A program made the translations under genes and the position numbers. The notes beneath the pieces were generated by a model, which made no database searches, was not told the DNA's origin, and saw only the letters and a list, made by a program, of their open reading frames with translations. Positions 25,711-35,072 of a stretch of 64,000 nucleotides of DNA are shown piece by piece. The stretch comes from an uncultured Clostridia bacterium (GTDB lineage Bacteria; Bacillota; Clostridia; Peptostreptococcales; Anaerovoracaceae). Location of the stretch: positions 1-64,000 of the forward strand of contig CAKQQT010000009.1 in the NCBI GenBank assembly GCA_934271235.1, written 5' to 3'. Each line of letters opens with the position of its first letter. Position 1 is the stretch's first letter.

Positions 25711-28086
25711 ATGTTAAACGAGAGAATGCAGCGAATGAGAAACAAGCTGTGGGATTCCAGACCGTGCATCACGGCAGAACGTCTGGAATTGCAGACCGAA
25801 GCTTATAAGGAATTTGCGGGGGATGCGATCCCGATCTTCCGGGCAAAGGTCGTAAAGTACATCATGGAACGGATGACGACCTTGATCATGGAAGATGAAC
25901 TGATCGTCGGCACGGCAACGAATCATTACCGTGGTGCGAACCTGCATCCGGAATTTCAGTCCAGTTCCTGGTATATCAGCGATATTGATGATTTCCCGGT
26001 AAGAAGCAAAGACCCTTACGATATTTCACCGGAGGACCGTGAAAAAATCCTCAGCATTTTGCCATACTGGAAGGGAAAGGCAATGGAGGATCTGTCAAAG
26101 ACTGCACTTCCGGCGCATATCGAAGAATGTATCCAGGACGATATCATCACGGTCGGCCTTCGGAACGGTGTTTCCGGTGAAACGACCTGCGACCACGAAA
26201 AACTTTTGAAGGTTGGCATCAAAGGTTATATGGAGGAATGCCGTGAACACATCCGCAGTACCATCAGCACCGGCAAGGAGGATCAGGAAAAGATCGATTA
26301 CTGGACTGCCTGCATCATCCAGTGCGAAGGCCTGATCACCTATGCGCACCGCATGGCAGAAGAAGCGGAACGGCAGGCGGCTGCCTGCAGCGATGAAAAA
26401 AGGAAAAAAGAACTGCTGACGATCGCGGAAAACTGCAGAGTTGTTCCGGAAAATCCACCGCGGACATTCCAGCAGGCACTGCAGATGATCTGGTTTGCGC
26501 ATGTTTATTTCCAGATCGAGGTCTGCACGACCGCCTGCGGTTTCGGCAGATTTGACCAGTATATGTGGCCGTATTACAAAAAAGATGTCATCGATGAGAA
26601 AAACATCACGCAGGACGAAGCGCTTGAAATGTTGGAATGTTTCTATCTGAAGGCCTGCGAAGTCTATGAAGTGCGAGATAAATGGTATGCAACCTCTTTT
26701 GCAGGCTATCCGATGTGGGAAATCCTTGTAGTAGGTGGACAGACTCCGGATGGAAAAGACGCGACAAACGATCTTTCCTATCTTTGTCTGGAGGCAGCGA
26801 ATCAGCTTAAGACCACACAGCCGGTAATGGCCGTAAGAACTTGGGCCGGAACTCCGGAAGAACTGTTCCGCAAGGGCTGTAAAATGATACAGGAAGGGCA
26901 GGCAAATCCAGGATTCTTCAATGATGAAGCAGCAATGAAGATGACGCTCGGCAAAGGCTGTACGATCGAAGAAGCCAGAGACTGGACGATCGTCGGATGC
27001 ATCCAGCCGGGTCCGGGAGGCGGCTCAACGGATGGATCCCCAGATGCCGGATATGTCAATATGGGCAAGATGATCGAGTTTGTTCTGCACAACGGTGTCG
27101 ATCCTCGGACCGGCAAGCTGATGGGGCTTGAGACAGGTGATCCGCTTAAATTCAAGAACATCGAAGAATTTAAAGATGCGCTGAAAAAACAGATCCTGCA
27201 TCATTATAAACTCGTTGTGACCGGCTACAACATCATGCAAGGCATCCATATGCTTCGCTATCCGGTAATCTTCGCTTCCATGCTGACAAAAGGCTGTGTA
27301 GAAAGCGGCAAATCTGTACAGCAAGGCGGCGCAAAATACAGTACGGCCGGCTTGTACATCACCGGTGCGGCAAATATGGCCGATTCCATCGCGGCTATCG
27401 AAAAGTGCGTGTTCGAAGATAAGGACATCACCATGGAACAGCTGATCCATGCACTGGATCATAATTTTGAGGGGGAAGAACGAATGCGGCAGCTTCTGCT
27501 CAACAAGCCGGAGAAATTCGGAAATGACAAAGCGCATGTTGATGGGATCTACCGTGAGATGATGCACTTTATCGCGGATCATGTACAGGCTTGGCGTGAT
27601 GCCAGAGGAGGCTATTACTCCTTCAACGTCCACTCTCAGACTGTAAATGTTTCGCACGGCGCGGTCTGCGGCGCGACTCCGGATGGCCGGCGTGCCGGTG
27701 AACCATTCTGTGACAACGCATCCCCGATGATGGGACGCGATATCAGCGGACCGACCGCTACGGTCAAGTCGGTAGCCTCAATGGGACAGGACGCATTCCA
27801 TGACGGAGCCTTGTTTAATCTGCGTTTCGACCCGAAGGGCGTCGAGGGTGAGAAGGGGCTGCAAAGTATTGAAGGTATCATCAAGACCTATTTTCAACAC
27901 GGCGGCGAACATATTCAGATCAATGTCGTCGATACCAAAACACTGAAAGACGCACAGATCAATCCGGAAAAATACAAAGGACTGATGGTCCGTGTCGCAG
28001 GATATATGGCATACTTTACCGAACTTGACAAGAGCGCGCAGGATACGATCATTTACCGGACCGCGCATTTTGAGCAGGCAGAGTAG
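25711..28086 (+). CDS. Glycyl radical enzyme of unknown substrate (PFL/dehydratase-like)
   Basis: A 791-residue member of the pyruvate formate-lyase-like family. The C-terminal radical loop is RVAGYMAYF with the radical glycine at residue 764. The active-site cysteine loop is VGCIQPGPGGG with Cys430. In characterised dehydratases and C-N/C-S lyases this loop reads Gly-Cys-x-Glu; here the Glu base position is Gln (residue 432), so a standard elimination is doubtful. Other landmarks: NPGFFNDEA before the Cys and SVASMGQDAFHDGALFNLRFDP late in the barrel. AAGGAGGAGG precedes the start. The dedicated activase follows 25 bases later, with an AraC-type regulator and a reductase upstream. The substrate is unknown; PFL itself is excluded because there is no Cys-Cys pair. 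Confidence 0.9.
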   Translation: MLNERMQRMRNKLWDSRPCITAERLELQTEAYKEFAGDAIPIFRAKVVKYIMERMTTLIMEDELIVGTATNHYRGANLHPEFQSSSWYISDIDDFPVRSKDPYDISPEDREKILSILPYWKGKAMEDLSKTALPAHIEECIQDDIITVGLRNGVSGETTCDHEKLLKVGIKGYMEECREHIRSTISTGKEDQEKIDYWTACIIQCEGLITYAHRMAEEAERQAAACSDEKRKKELLTIAENCRVVPENPPRTFQQALQMIWFAHVYFQIEVCTTACGFGRFDQYMWPYYKKDVIDEKNITQDEALEMLECFYLKACEVYEVRDKWYATSFAGYPMWEILVVGGQTPDGKDATNDLSYLCLEAANQLKTTQPVMAVRTWAGTPEELFRKGCKMIQEGQANPGFFNDEAAMKMTLGKGCTIEEARDWTIVGCIQPGPGGGSTDGSPDAGYVNMGKMIEFVLHNGVDPRTGKLMGLETGDPLKFKNIEEFKDALKKQILHHYKLVVTGYNIMQGIHMLRYPVIFASMLTKGCVESGKSVQQGGAKYSTAGLYITGAANMADSIAAIEKCVFEDKDITMEQLIHALDHNFEGEERMRQLLLNKPEKFGNDKAHVDGIYREMMHFIADHVQAWRDARGGYYSFNVHSQTVNVSHGAVCGATPDGRRAGEPFCDNASPMMGRDISGPTATVKSVASMGQDAFHDGALFNLRFDPKGVEGEKGLQSIEGIIKTYFQHGGEHIQINVVDTKTLKDAQINPEKYKGLMVRVAGYMAYFTELDKSAQDTIIYRTAHFEQAE

Positions 28087-28111
28087 ACGCGGCCGACAGG
28101 AGAACTTGATC

Positions 28112-29083
28112 ATGACAGAATTAAGGGAATGGACAGAATGGGCAGAGGGAACGGAGCATGCGGAAACGGCGCTGGTGGGCGCGATCCAAAAATTCAGCAC
28201 GGAGGACGGACCCGGTATTCGAACGACGGTATTCTTAAAAGGCTGTCCGCTGCACTGCGGCTGGTGCCACAATCCGGAGCTGATCGATTTCGAACAGCAG
28301 ATCATCCGTATGCCCAACAGCTGCATTCATTGCGGTTACTGTTTACAGTATTGCCCGCAAAAGGCAATCTTTGTCAATGATGGGAACCAGATCGACATCG
28401 ACCGGAAACGATGCAGCAAGTGCATGGAGTGCACCCGCGTCTGCGTTGCAGGTGCGCTCCAGCCGGTAGCGACAGAAATGACGGTTGAGGAGATCATGCG
28501 GCAGGTAGAGCAGGATAAGGGCTTTTATGACAACACCGGAGGCGGTATGACGATCAGCGGCGGCGAGATGCTTTCGCGGCCGGCCTTTGTCACCGCGCTG
28601 ATTGAAGAGGCCGCGCGCAGAGAGATCAACGTATGCTTGGACACATCAGGGTTCGGTAACGGCGAGGCCTTGCAAAGGTTAGCATCCATGGACAACGTTA
28701 CCGACATCCTTTTTGACATGAAAGCGATCGACGATGCGGTACATCGGCAGTATACCGGACGGAGCAACCGACTGATCTTGCAGAACCTGCAGCGGCTGGC
28801 AGCCGACATAGCGATTCTGCCGAAGATCCAGATGCGGATGCCGCTCGTCGGCGGTATCAATGACAGCTGGGAGATCATTGAGAAAACGGCGGCGTTCTAT
28901 AAGGCAAACGGTCTGCGGAAAGTCAGTCTGCTGCCTTATCACAGTTTGGGCGTATCCAAAAAAAAGCATGTCGGCGGGGAACAGGAAACGTTCCGACAGC
29001 CGGATGATGGATATGTGGATAAGATAAAAAAGTATTTTGAGCAAGAAGCCGATATGACGGCAGAGATCCAAGGAAAAGTATAG
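28112..29083 (+). CDS. Glycyl radical enzyme activating enzyme (radical SAM)
   Basis: A 323-residue radical SAM protein that installs the glycyl radical on its partner. The SAM cluster motif is GCPLHCGWCHNP (Cys45, Cys49, Cys52). Two extra ferredoxin-type clusters follow: CIHCGYCLQYCP (Cys71-81) and CSKCMECTRVC (Cys101-111), as in dehydratase and decarboxylase activases but not in PFL activase, which lacks them. Also visible: MTISGGEMLSRP (SAM-binding GGE) and DTSGFGNGE. The start at 28112 has CAGGAGAA upstream. It is directly downstream of the glycyl radical enzyme gene, consistent with one operon. Confidence 0.95.
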   Translation: MTELREWTEWAEGTEHAETALVGAIQKFSTEDGPGIRTTVFLKGCPLHCGWCHNPELIDFEQQIIRMPNSCIHCGYCLQYCPQKAIFVNDGNQIDIDRKRCSKCMECTRVCVAGALQPVATEMTVEEIMRQVEQDKGFYDNTGGGMTISGGEMLSRPAFVTALIEEAARREINVCLDTSGFGNGEALQRLASMDNVTDILFDMKAIDDAVHRQYTGRSNRLILQNLQRLAADIAILPKIQMRMPLVGGINDSWEIIEKTAAFYKANGLRKVSLLPYHSLGVSKKKHVGGEQETFRQPDDGYVDKIKKYFEQEADMTAEIQGKV

Positions 29084-29109
29084 AAAAATCTGTAGGAGGA
29101 GAAACTATT

Positions 29110-29961
29110 ATGGTCTTTCTCGAATACCGAGTTGGTCGGACTGTCCGCAGCTGAATCCGAGAATCCGAAGGAAGACGTTCCGCGTGCGATCCACAGTGTA
29201 TTCTGGAGACTGATGATCTTCTATCTGGGAACGATCTTTGTAGTTGCAACCTTAATCCCGTTCACAGAACCTTCTTTGCTGGACGCAAGTGAAGATAACG
29301 TTGCAGCATCTCCGTTCACGATTATTTTTGAAACGCAGGCTTTGCCGCGGCGGCATCTCTGATGAATGCTGTCATCCTGACATCCGTATTATCCTGCGGC
29401 AATTCCTCCATGTATGCGGCATCCAGAACCATGCAGCACATGGCAGAGAGCGGTGATGCACCGAAATTCTTCGCGAAGATCAGCAAAAACGGTGTTCCGG
29501 TAAGATCCGTCCTGCTGACGGCAGCCATTGCGGCAACTGCTTTCGTGGCTTCCATGATCGGTGATGGTGTTGCCTACACCGCAGCTTATTACCTCTGTGG
29601 TATTGCCGGCGTATACAACTGGCTGACTATCAGCGTCGCGCATTACCGCTTCCGCAAAGGCTGGCTTGCACAGGGGCATAGCTTGGAGGAATTGGAATAT
29701 AAATCGCCGTTCTATCCGTGGGGTTCCTGGCTCTGCATTATCGTGTGCGTGGTTGTCTGCTTCGGCGCCAACTGGTGGGTATTCACGGAGTTCAACTGGT
29801 TCGACTTCCTAACCTGCTATGCGATCATTCCGATCTCCATCATCATGTTCTTCATATACAAGAAGAAGAGAGGAACTGTATGGGTAAAATATGAGGATAT
29901 GGATCTGACTCGTCCGGAAAATATGGAAGAGGCAAGAAAGCATACGTCCGGTATGGAATAA
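29110..29961 (+). pseudogene. Decayed APC-family amino-acid permease
   Basis: A ribosome site (AGGAGGAG) and ATG at 29110 are followed at once, in another frame, by WSFSNTELVGLSAAESENP, which belongs to the middle (TM6 region) of LysP/SteT-like permeases; the first ~200 residues are missing. Near 29335 the frame shifts again: the first piece ends ...TIIFETQ and the family sequence continues in the next frame as AGFAAAASLMNAVILTSVLSCGNSSMYAASRTMQ, running to TAA 29961. The gene therefore has both a front deletion and a frameshift. It is downstream of the glycyl radical pair and may once have imported its substrate or another amino acid. Confidence 0.85.
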
Positions 29962-30003
29962 TGAAATGGCGGTGTCCCGCTGAAAAAACGATAAAAAGAT
30001 GAA

Positions 30004-30045
30004 GGGCTGCTGCCTGCGAACGGAACAAACCGTCAGGCGCAGCCC
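30004..30045. terminator. Bidirectional terminator-like hairpin
   Basis: GGGCTGC-T-GCCTG at 30004-30016 pairs with CAGGC-GCAGCCC at 30034-30045. Minus-strand transcripts from the EamA gene would meet it 24 bases after the stop codon, with a U-rich stretch beyond; plus-strand transcripts meet TCTTTC. It fits a shared terminator of the converging units. Confidence 0.65.
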
Positions 30046-30068
30046 TCTTTCTATGATTGAGATCTGCC

Positions 30069-31034
30069 TCAGCTATCTTTTTTTACGGAAAGCATCACGG
30101 TCGCGAGGATGCAGGCAAAGCCGAGCAACTCCGCGGGGCCGAAGACGGTCCGGAGCAGCAGCGCGGAAAGCAGCGTGGCGCTGAACGGTTCCAGACAAGC
30201 CAGCAGGGTCGCCTTGACCGGACCGACCAGGACCGCGCCCTTGAGGAACAGCGAAAAGCTCCCGGCTGTACCGATGACCACAATGACCGCGATCGCGAGG
30301 AACACCGGAAGATTGAGATTTTCCGGGATACTGCCGAAGCCGGTGCACAGTGCCAGCACACTGCCGCCGATCAGCATGCCCCAGCCGGTGACAGTGATAT
30401 TTCCCCATTTTTTGATGATGCCTTGTGCCAGAAGTGTGTAGCTGACGACTCCGACAGCTGATACGATACCCCAAAACAGCGCGCCGGTCGAGATGATCAG
30501 CTGGGACAGGCGCCCGCCGGTGGCGATGAAATAGGTACCGAGCACCGCCAGCAAAACCGAGAGTATCTGAACCGGTCTTAGTTTTGTGCGCGTGCGCAGC
30601 GCCACGAATACGGCCATGATGACCACGTTGAGACTCTGCAGAACAGCAGCGGTGCCGGAGTTGGAGGCTTGTATCGCCGCCAGAAACGAATACTGACACA
30701 GCAAAAGCCCCAGCACGGCAAAGAGCACGAGCATGCAGGCATCCTTTTTATCGCGGAAGACGGCAGTCAGACTGTTTTGCTGCAGTTTGGAGATTGCCAG
30801 CAGCAGGATCCCGGAGAGGATCATCCGTACTGCGGTCAGCCAGATCGGATCCAGCGCATAGCGACCGAACAGAAACTGGCTGCATACGCCGGAGAGTCCC
30901 CAGCCGACGGCCCCTGCAGCTACGCAGAGGATGCCTTTTGCCTGCGATTTTGCTTGAGAGCGCGCGGCTGCAGGATCCTTTGCAGGAATCTGAGAATGCG
31001 TGGCTGCATGGCCCTGTGTCGGAGAATACTTCAT
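30069..31034 (-). CDS. EamA family (DMT) transporter
   Basis: A 321-residue membrane protein with ten predicted segments made of two EamA repeats, starting GILCVAAGAVGWGLSGVCSQFLFGRYALDPIWLTAVRMILSGILLLAI and repeated as ALFWGIVSAVGVVSYTLLAQGIIKKWGNITVTGWGMLIGG. Such proteins usually export amino acids or other metabolites. A basic/Gln/Ala-rich 30-residue N-terminal tail precedes TM1. The start has AAAGGAAC upstream on the minus strand. It is divergent from an AraC-type regulator gene 164 bases away, which may control it. Confidence 0.92.
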   Translation of the reverse strand: MKYSPTQGHAATHSQIPAKDPAAARSQAKSQAKGILCVAAGAVGWGLSGVCSQFLFGRYALDPIWLTAVRMILSGILLLAISKLQQNSLTAVFRDKKDACMLVLFAVLGLLLCQYSFLAAIQASNSGTAAVLQSLNVVIMAVFVALRTRTKLRPVQILSVLLAVLGTYFIATGGRLSQLIISTGALFWGIVSAVGVVSYTLLAQGIIKKWGNITVTGWGMLIGGSVLALCTGFGSIPENLNLPVFLAIAVIVVIGTAGSFSLFLKGAVLVGPVKATLLACLEPFSATLLSALLLRTVFGPAELLGFACILATVMLSVKKDS

Positions 31035-31198
31035 GGGAATAGCGGTTCCTTTCTTTGATTTTGTTTTGCGAAATTTGTTGAAATTTGTCGATCGATCATT
31101 TTTAAAAGAACATGCTATTATTATATTGACGAAATAGACTTGAATCTACTAAAATAGAAGCGTATTTTTAGTAAAATATTGCGCAGAAAGGAGAAGCC

Positions 31199-32185
31199 AT
31201 GAAGCCAAAACAGATCCGGACCGATGCCATGCGGCAGGAGATCATGGAACCGCTTTCCGGGTCCGCTGTGACCTGCTATCAAAATCGCTTTTCTCCACAG
31301 ACCTATCAGTATATTGACTGGCACTGGCACGTGGAATTCCAGCTTTGTCTTGTGACGGAGGGATGTGTGACTTGGAGCGTAGGCGAAAAGCGAGTGACGA
31401 TATCCCGTGGAAACGGCATTTTTATCAATTCCCAGCAGATCCATACGGCAAGACCGGCAGGAGAGAACGACGCGGCTTTCTTTTGCCTGGACATTCGTCC
31501 GGATCTTTTCGGAGATTTCGGCGGAGCAGGCGGCGGACTCTATGAGAAATACGCGGCGCCGGTGCTGGCGGAGACCGGATTAGCCTGTCTGAGCCTTTCC
31601 GCGGATATCGCGGAAGATGCCGCAGTGCTTGAGCAGCTGCGGCATCTGGATCAGACCTTTCGGGAGCAGCCAGTCGGCTTCGAACTGGAACTTATGGGCA
31701 GCGTATATGTCCTTTGGAAACATCTTTTCATCGCGCTCGGTTCATCCGGGGAATATTTGCTCTGCCGCACGGATGACCGCAGGCATGAGCATGGAGCCGC
31801 TCGCAAAGTCGAGCAGTCCAAAGCTGACGGTAAAACGGAGCGGCTCAAGACACTGTTTCTGTTTTTGCAGAGGCATTACAAGGAGAAGCTGACATTGGAC
31901 GAGATCGCGGAAAGCGTTTACTTGAGCCGCAGCGAGTGCTGCCGCTTCTTTCGCAGGCAGACCGGACAGAGCTTATTTTCTTATCTGATCGGCTACCGGA
32001 TCGGCAAAAGCCTTGCGCTCCTCGAAAACACCGATCTGACCGCAGCGCAGATCGCCGCGGAGGTTGGATTTTCCTCCCAAAGCTACTACACCAAATGCTT
32101 TCGCGCGCAGATGGGCTACACTCCGCGGGAATACCGGGAAAAACAAAAAGCGCTCGGGGAAAAAGCGCTCGGGGAAGCAGAATGA
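31199..32185 (+). CDS. AraC family transcriptional regulator
   Basis: A 328-residue regulator: an N-terminal cupin sensor (YIDWHWHVEFQLCLVTEGCVTWSVGEKRVTISRGNGIFINSQQIHTARP, residues 40-90) and a C-terminal AraC DNA-binding domain with two helix-turn-helices (LTLDEIAESVYLSRSECCRFFRRQTGQSLFSYLIGYRI and LTAAQIAAEVGFSSQSYYTKCFRAQMGYTPREYR, residues 220-320). AAAGGAG precedes the start. Near the end the DNA carries a 15-base tandem duplication (AAAGCGCTCGGGGAA, about 32148-32177) that repeats KALGE. It is divergent from the EamA transporter gene. Confidence 0.92.
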   Translation: MKPKQIRTDAMRQEIMEPLSGSAVTCYQNRFSPQTYQYIDWHWHVEFQLCLVTEGCVTWSVGEKRVTISRGNGIFINSQQIHTARPAGENDAAFFCLDIRPDLFGDFGGAGGGLYEKYAAPVLAETGLACLSLSADIAEDAAVLEQLRHLDQTFREQPVGFELELMGSVYVLWKHLFIALGSSGEYLLCRTDDRRHEHGAARKVEQSKADGKTERLKTLFLFLQRHYKEKLTLDEIAESVYLSRSECCRFFRRQTGQSLFSYLIGYRIGKSLALLENTDLTAAQIAAEVGFSSQSYYTKCFRAQMGYTPREYREKQKALGEKALGEAE

Positions 32186-32851
32186 GATACAGCGCCCTAG
32201 CCGCAAGGAAGTCGAGGCAGCGGCCGCGATTTACAGCCGCGATTTACAGCCGCGTTTTGTGATCGTAGGCGGGATCTGCGATGTGTGAGGTAAATGCAGC
32301 CATATTTTTACATTGTGTTTTTACGACTCCCATTTTCGGATTTTTTTCTCAAAAAGATGTAATGCATTTGCATGCGGAGGCTGCGGTCTTGGTGGGATAG
32401 GCTATTTTATACTTAAAAATTGTTTAAAAAAATAAAATGATTTATAATTCATTGTTGCTGAAAACAAATGCATGCCTTACTGAACAGAATATTTCTGCGA
32501 TTTCCTCAAAGCATTAGATTTTGCAGTGCAGCGATTACATCTTTTTGGACTTTTTTCGCGAAATTGGGAGGCGGAGGCGGTCTGAAACAACTTGAGAACG
32601 GGAAACCGATTGTGCTTTTACCGAAAATCAAGTATACTAAAACAAACGAGAACGTATGAATGCCGGATTTTCGGAAAAGAAGAAAAAATGTACCATGGAG
32701 AGCATGCATATCAACTAAAGATTATTGAGAAAAATACAAAAACGGATAAGATCTTCGAATTTTTGAAAACATTATAAAAGTATAGCCATAACCGCAAATT
32801 GGAAAACTTATGTTCTTTTTTTGGTATACTTTTTATAATGTATATGCTACA
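32186..32851. other. Intergenic region after the AraC gene
   Basis: About 670 bases without a supportable gene. It begins with a 13-bp tandem repeat (GCCGCGATTTACA twice plus a third partial copy, 32223-32254) directly after the araC-type gene, then becomes A+T-rich, with TATACT (32825) and TATAAT (32834) boxes near its end that could serve uvrB or the element that follows, though I see no well-spaced -35. Confidence 0.4.
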
Positions 32852-32861
32852 ATGTTCTTGG

Positions 32862-32986
32862 CACTGCGATTGGCGCACCAACGGTGCAGGCAGAGCAGAT
32901 GCAAGACAGGTGCCCGAGCGAAGGTGATCGGCGAGCCGGAAGGCGAAGACGGAGCCGCTCAGCGTCTGGGCCAATTGGAGTAGTTT
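32862..32986 (+). other. G+C-rich structured or short coding element upstream of uvrB
   Basis: An abrupt G+C-rich block between an A+T-rich promoter-like area and uvrB. Dyads: GATTGGC (32868-32874) with GCCAATT (32970-32976), GCACC-AAC-GGTGC (about 32875-32887), and GCCCGAGCG with CGCTC...GGGC (about 32912 and 32957-32970). It also contains an open 43-codon frame from ATG 32852 to TAG 32983 whose end ([22 protein letters not shown]) looks protein-like, but there is no ribosome site. It could be a leader RNA, a small protein gene or a fragment. Confidence 0.35.
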
Positions 32987-33014
32987 TTGCGTGATGCAGG
33001 GGGAAAAACGGCAG

Positions 33015-34988
33015 ATGGAGTTCAAACTACATTCAGACTATACCATGATGGGAGACCAGCCGGAGGCGGTGGCGCGGCTTGCCGCGGGAATCGCGGAAGG
33101 CAGGAAATATCAGACTTTGATGGGCGTGACGGGGTCCGGCAAGACCTTTACGATGGCGAATCTGATCCAGCAGGTGCAGAAGCCGACGCTGGTGATTTCC
33201 CATAATAAGACGCTGGCGGCGCAGCTTCACGGCGAGTTTAAGGAGTTCTTCCCGGAGAACGCGGTGGAGTATTTTGTCAGCTACTATGATTATTACCAGC
33301 CGGAGGCTTATGTGCCTTCGACAGATACCTATATCGAAAAAGACTCGGATATCAATGATGAAATCGAAAAGCTGCGACACTCGGCGACGGCAGCGCTGGC
33401 GGAGCGCAGGGATGTCATTATCGTCGCATCGGTTTCGTGCATCTACGGCTTGGGCAGCCCGTTCGACTACGAGAACCAGATGCTTTCGCTGCGTCCGGGC
33501 ATGGAGAAGCCGCGCAAGGACATCCTGCGCAAGCTGGTGGATATCCAGTATGTCCGCAATGATCTGGCGTTTGAGCGCGGTACCTTCCGCGTGCGCGGCG
33601 ATGTCATCGACATCTATCCGGCGGGCGCGGAGTCGGCGGTCCGGGTCGAGCTGTTCGGTGATGAAATCGAGAGCATCAAAGAAATGAACCCGCTGACCGG
33701 GGAGATCCTCGGTATCCGCAATCATATCGCGATCTATCCGGCGTCGCATTATGTGACCTCTCCGGAAAAAATGGAGCACGCGCTGACAACGATCGATCAG
33801 GAGCTGGTTGAACGTGTGCAGTGGTTCAAAGATCGCGGCAAGCTGCTGGAGGCCCAGCGCATCGAGCAGCGTACCAGATACGACCTCGAAATGCTGCGGG
33901 AAATCGGCAGCTGCAAGGGCATTGAGAACTACTCGCGGCATCTCAACGGATTACCCGCGGGGACAAGACCGTATACGCTGATCGACTACTTCCCGAAGGA
34001 CTTTTTGATCATCATCGACGAGTCGCACGCCATGCTGCCGCAGCTTCGGGCGATGTATGCGGGAGACCGTTCGCGCAAATCTTCACTGGTGGAATACGGC
34101 TTCCGCCTGCCTTCTGCACTGGACAACCGTCCGCTGCAGTTCGACGAGTTCAGTCAGCTGGTCAATCAGGCGGTCTTTGTCAGCGCGACCCCGGCCGCTT
34201 ACGAAAAGGAAGTGTCCGGCGGTGTGAACGCCGAGCAGATCATCAGGCCGACCGGACTTTTGGACCCGCCGATCACTGTCGTGCCGTCCGAGGGGCAGAT
34301 CGACCATCTGATCGGAGAAATCCGCAAGACGACGGAGAAGGGCGAGCGGGTGCTCGTCACGACGCTGACAAAAAAAATGGCGGAGAGTTTAACGGACTAC
34401 CTGAAAGGGGTAAATATAAAGGTCAGATATCTGCATTCGGAGGTTGATACCCTGGAGCGTATGGAAATCATTCGCGACCTGCGGCTAGGTGTGTTTGATG
34501 TGCTGGTCGGTATCAATCTGCTGCGGGAGGGCCTTGATATTCCGGAGGTTTCACTGGTGGCGATCCTGGACGCCGACAAAGAGGGCTTCCTCAGAACCGA
34601 AACTTCGCTGATTCAGACCATCGGACGCGCGGCACGAAACGCGGACGGCAGGGTCATCATGTACGCGGACAAGATCAGCGGCGCGATGGATGTTGCCATT
34701 AAGGAGACGGAGCGACGCCGCGGGATCCAGGACGCTTACAACAAGGCACATGGGATCACGCCGACTACGGTCAAGAAGTCGGTGCGCGCAGTCATAGAGG
34801 CAACGCGCGCGGCAGAACCGGGTATGGAAGATTACAAGGGCAAGAGTCCGCTGGAACTGACCAAGAAGGAACTTGCCGATTATGTGAAGAAGCTCGAAAA
34901 GGAAATGAAACAGGCAGCCGTCGACTTGCAGTTTGAGCGGGCGGCACAGCTCAGAGACCAGATCTTCGAGTATAAAGTACGATTATAG
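33015..34988 (+). CDS. uvrB: Excinuclease ABC subunit UvrB
   Basis: A 657-residue DNA damage-verification helicase of nucleotide excision repair. Motifs: Walker [15 protein letters not shown], the beta-hairpin segment [20 protein letters not shown], Walker [62 protein letters not shown] and [12 protein letters not shown]. The C-terminal UVR motif (about residues 620-655) binds UvrC. I choose ATG 33015 (MEFKLHSDY) with AGGGGGA ten bases upstream; GTG 32991 and ATG 32994 in frame lack a ribosome site. It forms a pair with uvrA 84 bases downstream. Confidence 0.97.
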   Translation: MEFKLHSDYTMMGDQPEAVARLAAGIAEGRKYQTLMGVTGSGKTFTMANLIQQVQKPTLVISHNKTLAAQLHGEFKEFFPENAVEYFVSYYDYYQPEAYVPSTDTYIEKDSDINDEIEKLRHSATAALAERRDVIIVASVSCIYGLGSPFDYENQMLSLRPGMEKPRKDILRKLVDIQYVRNDLAFERGTFRVRGDVIDIYPAGAESAVRVELFGDEIESIKEMNPLTGEILGIRNHIAIYPASHYVTSPEKMEHALTTIDQELVERVQWFKDRGKLLEAQRIEQRTRYDLEMLREIGSCKGIENYSRHLNGLPAGTRPYTLIDYFPKDFLIIIDESHAMLPQLRAMYAGDRSRKSSLVEYGFRLPSALDNRPLQFDEFSQLVNQAVFVSATPAAYEKEVSGGVNAEQIIRPTGLLDPPITVVPSEGQIDHLIGEIRKTTEKGERVLVTTLTKKMAESLTDYLKGVNIKVRYLHSEVDTLERMEIIRDLRLGVFDVLVGINLLREGLDIPEVSLVAILDADKEGFLRTETSLIQTIGRAARNADGRVIMYADKISGAMDVAIKETERRRGIQDAYNKAHGITPTTVKKSVRAVIEATRAAEPGMEDYKGKSPLELTKKELADYVKKLEKEMKQAAVDLQFERAAQLRDQIFEYKVRL

Positions 34989-35072
34989 GCGCGGCAGCAG
35001 TGCAGGGATGCGCGGTCACGCATCTCGCATGCGGCTGCACAGCGCCAAGAGCAAAACAAAAGGAGTGAGAAG

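Noticed and set aside
29132..29362. A separate 76-residue membrane protein gene
   Set aside because: The sequence is the middle of an amino-acid permease; together with the next frame it forms one broken gene.
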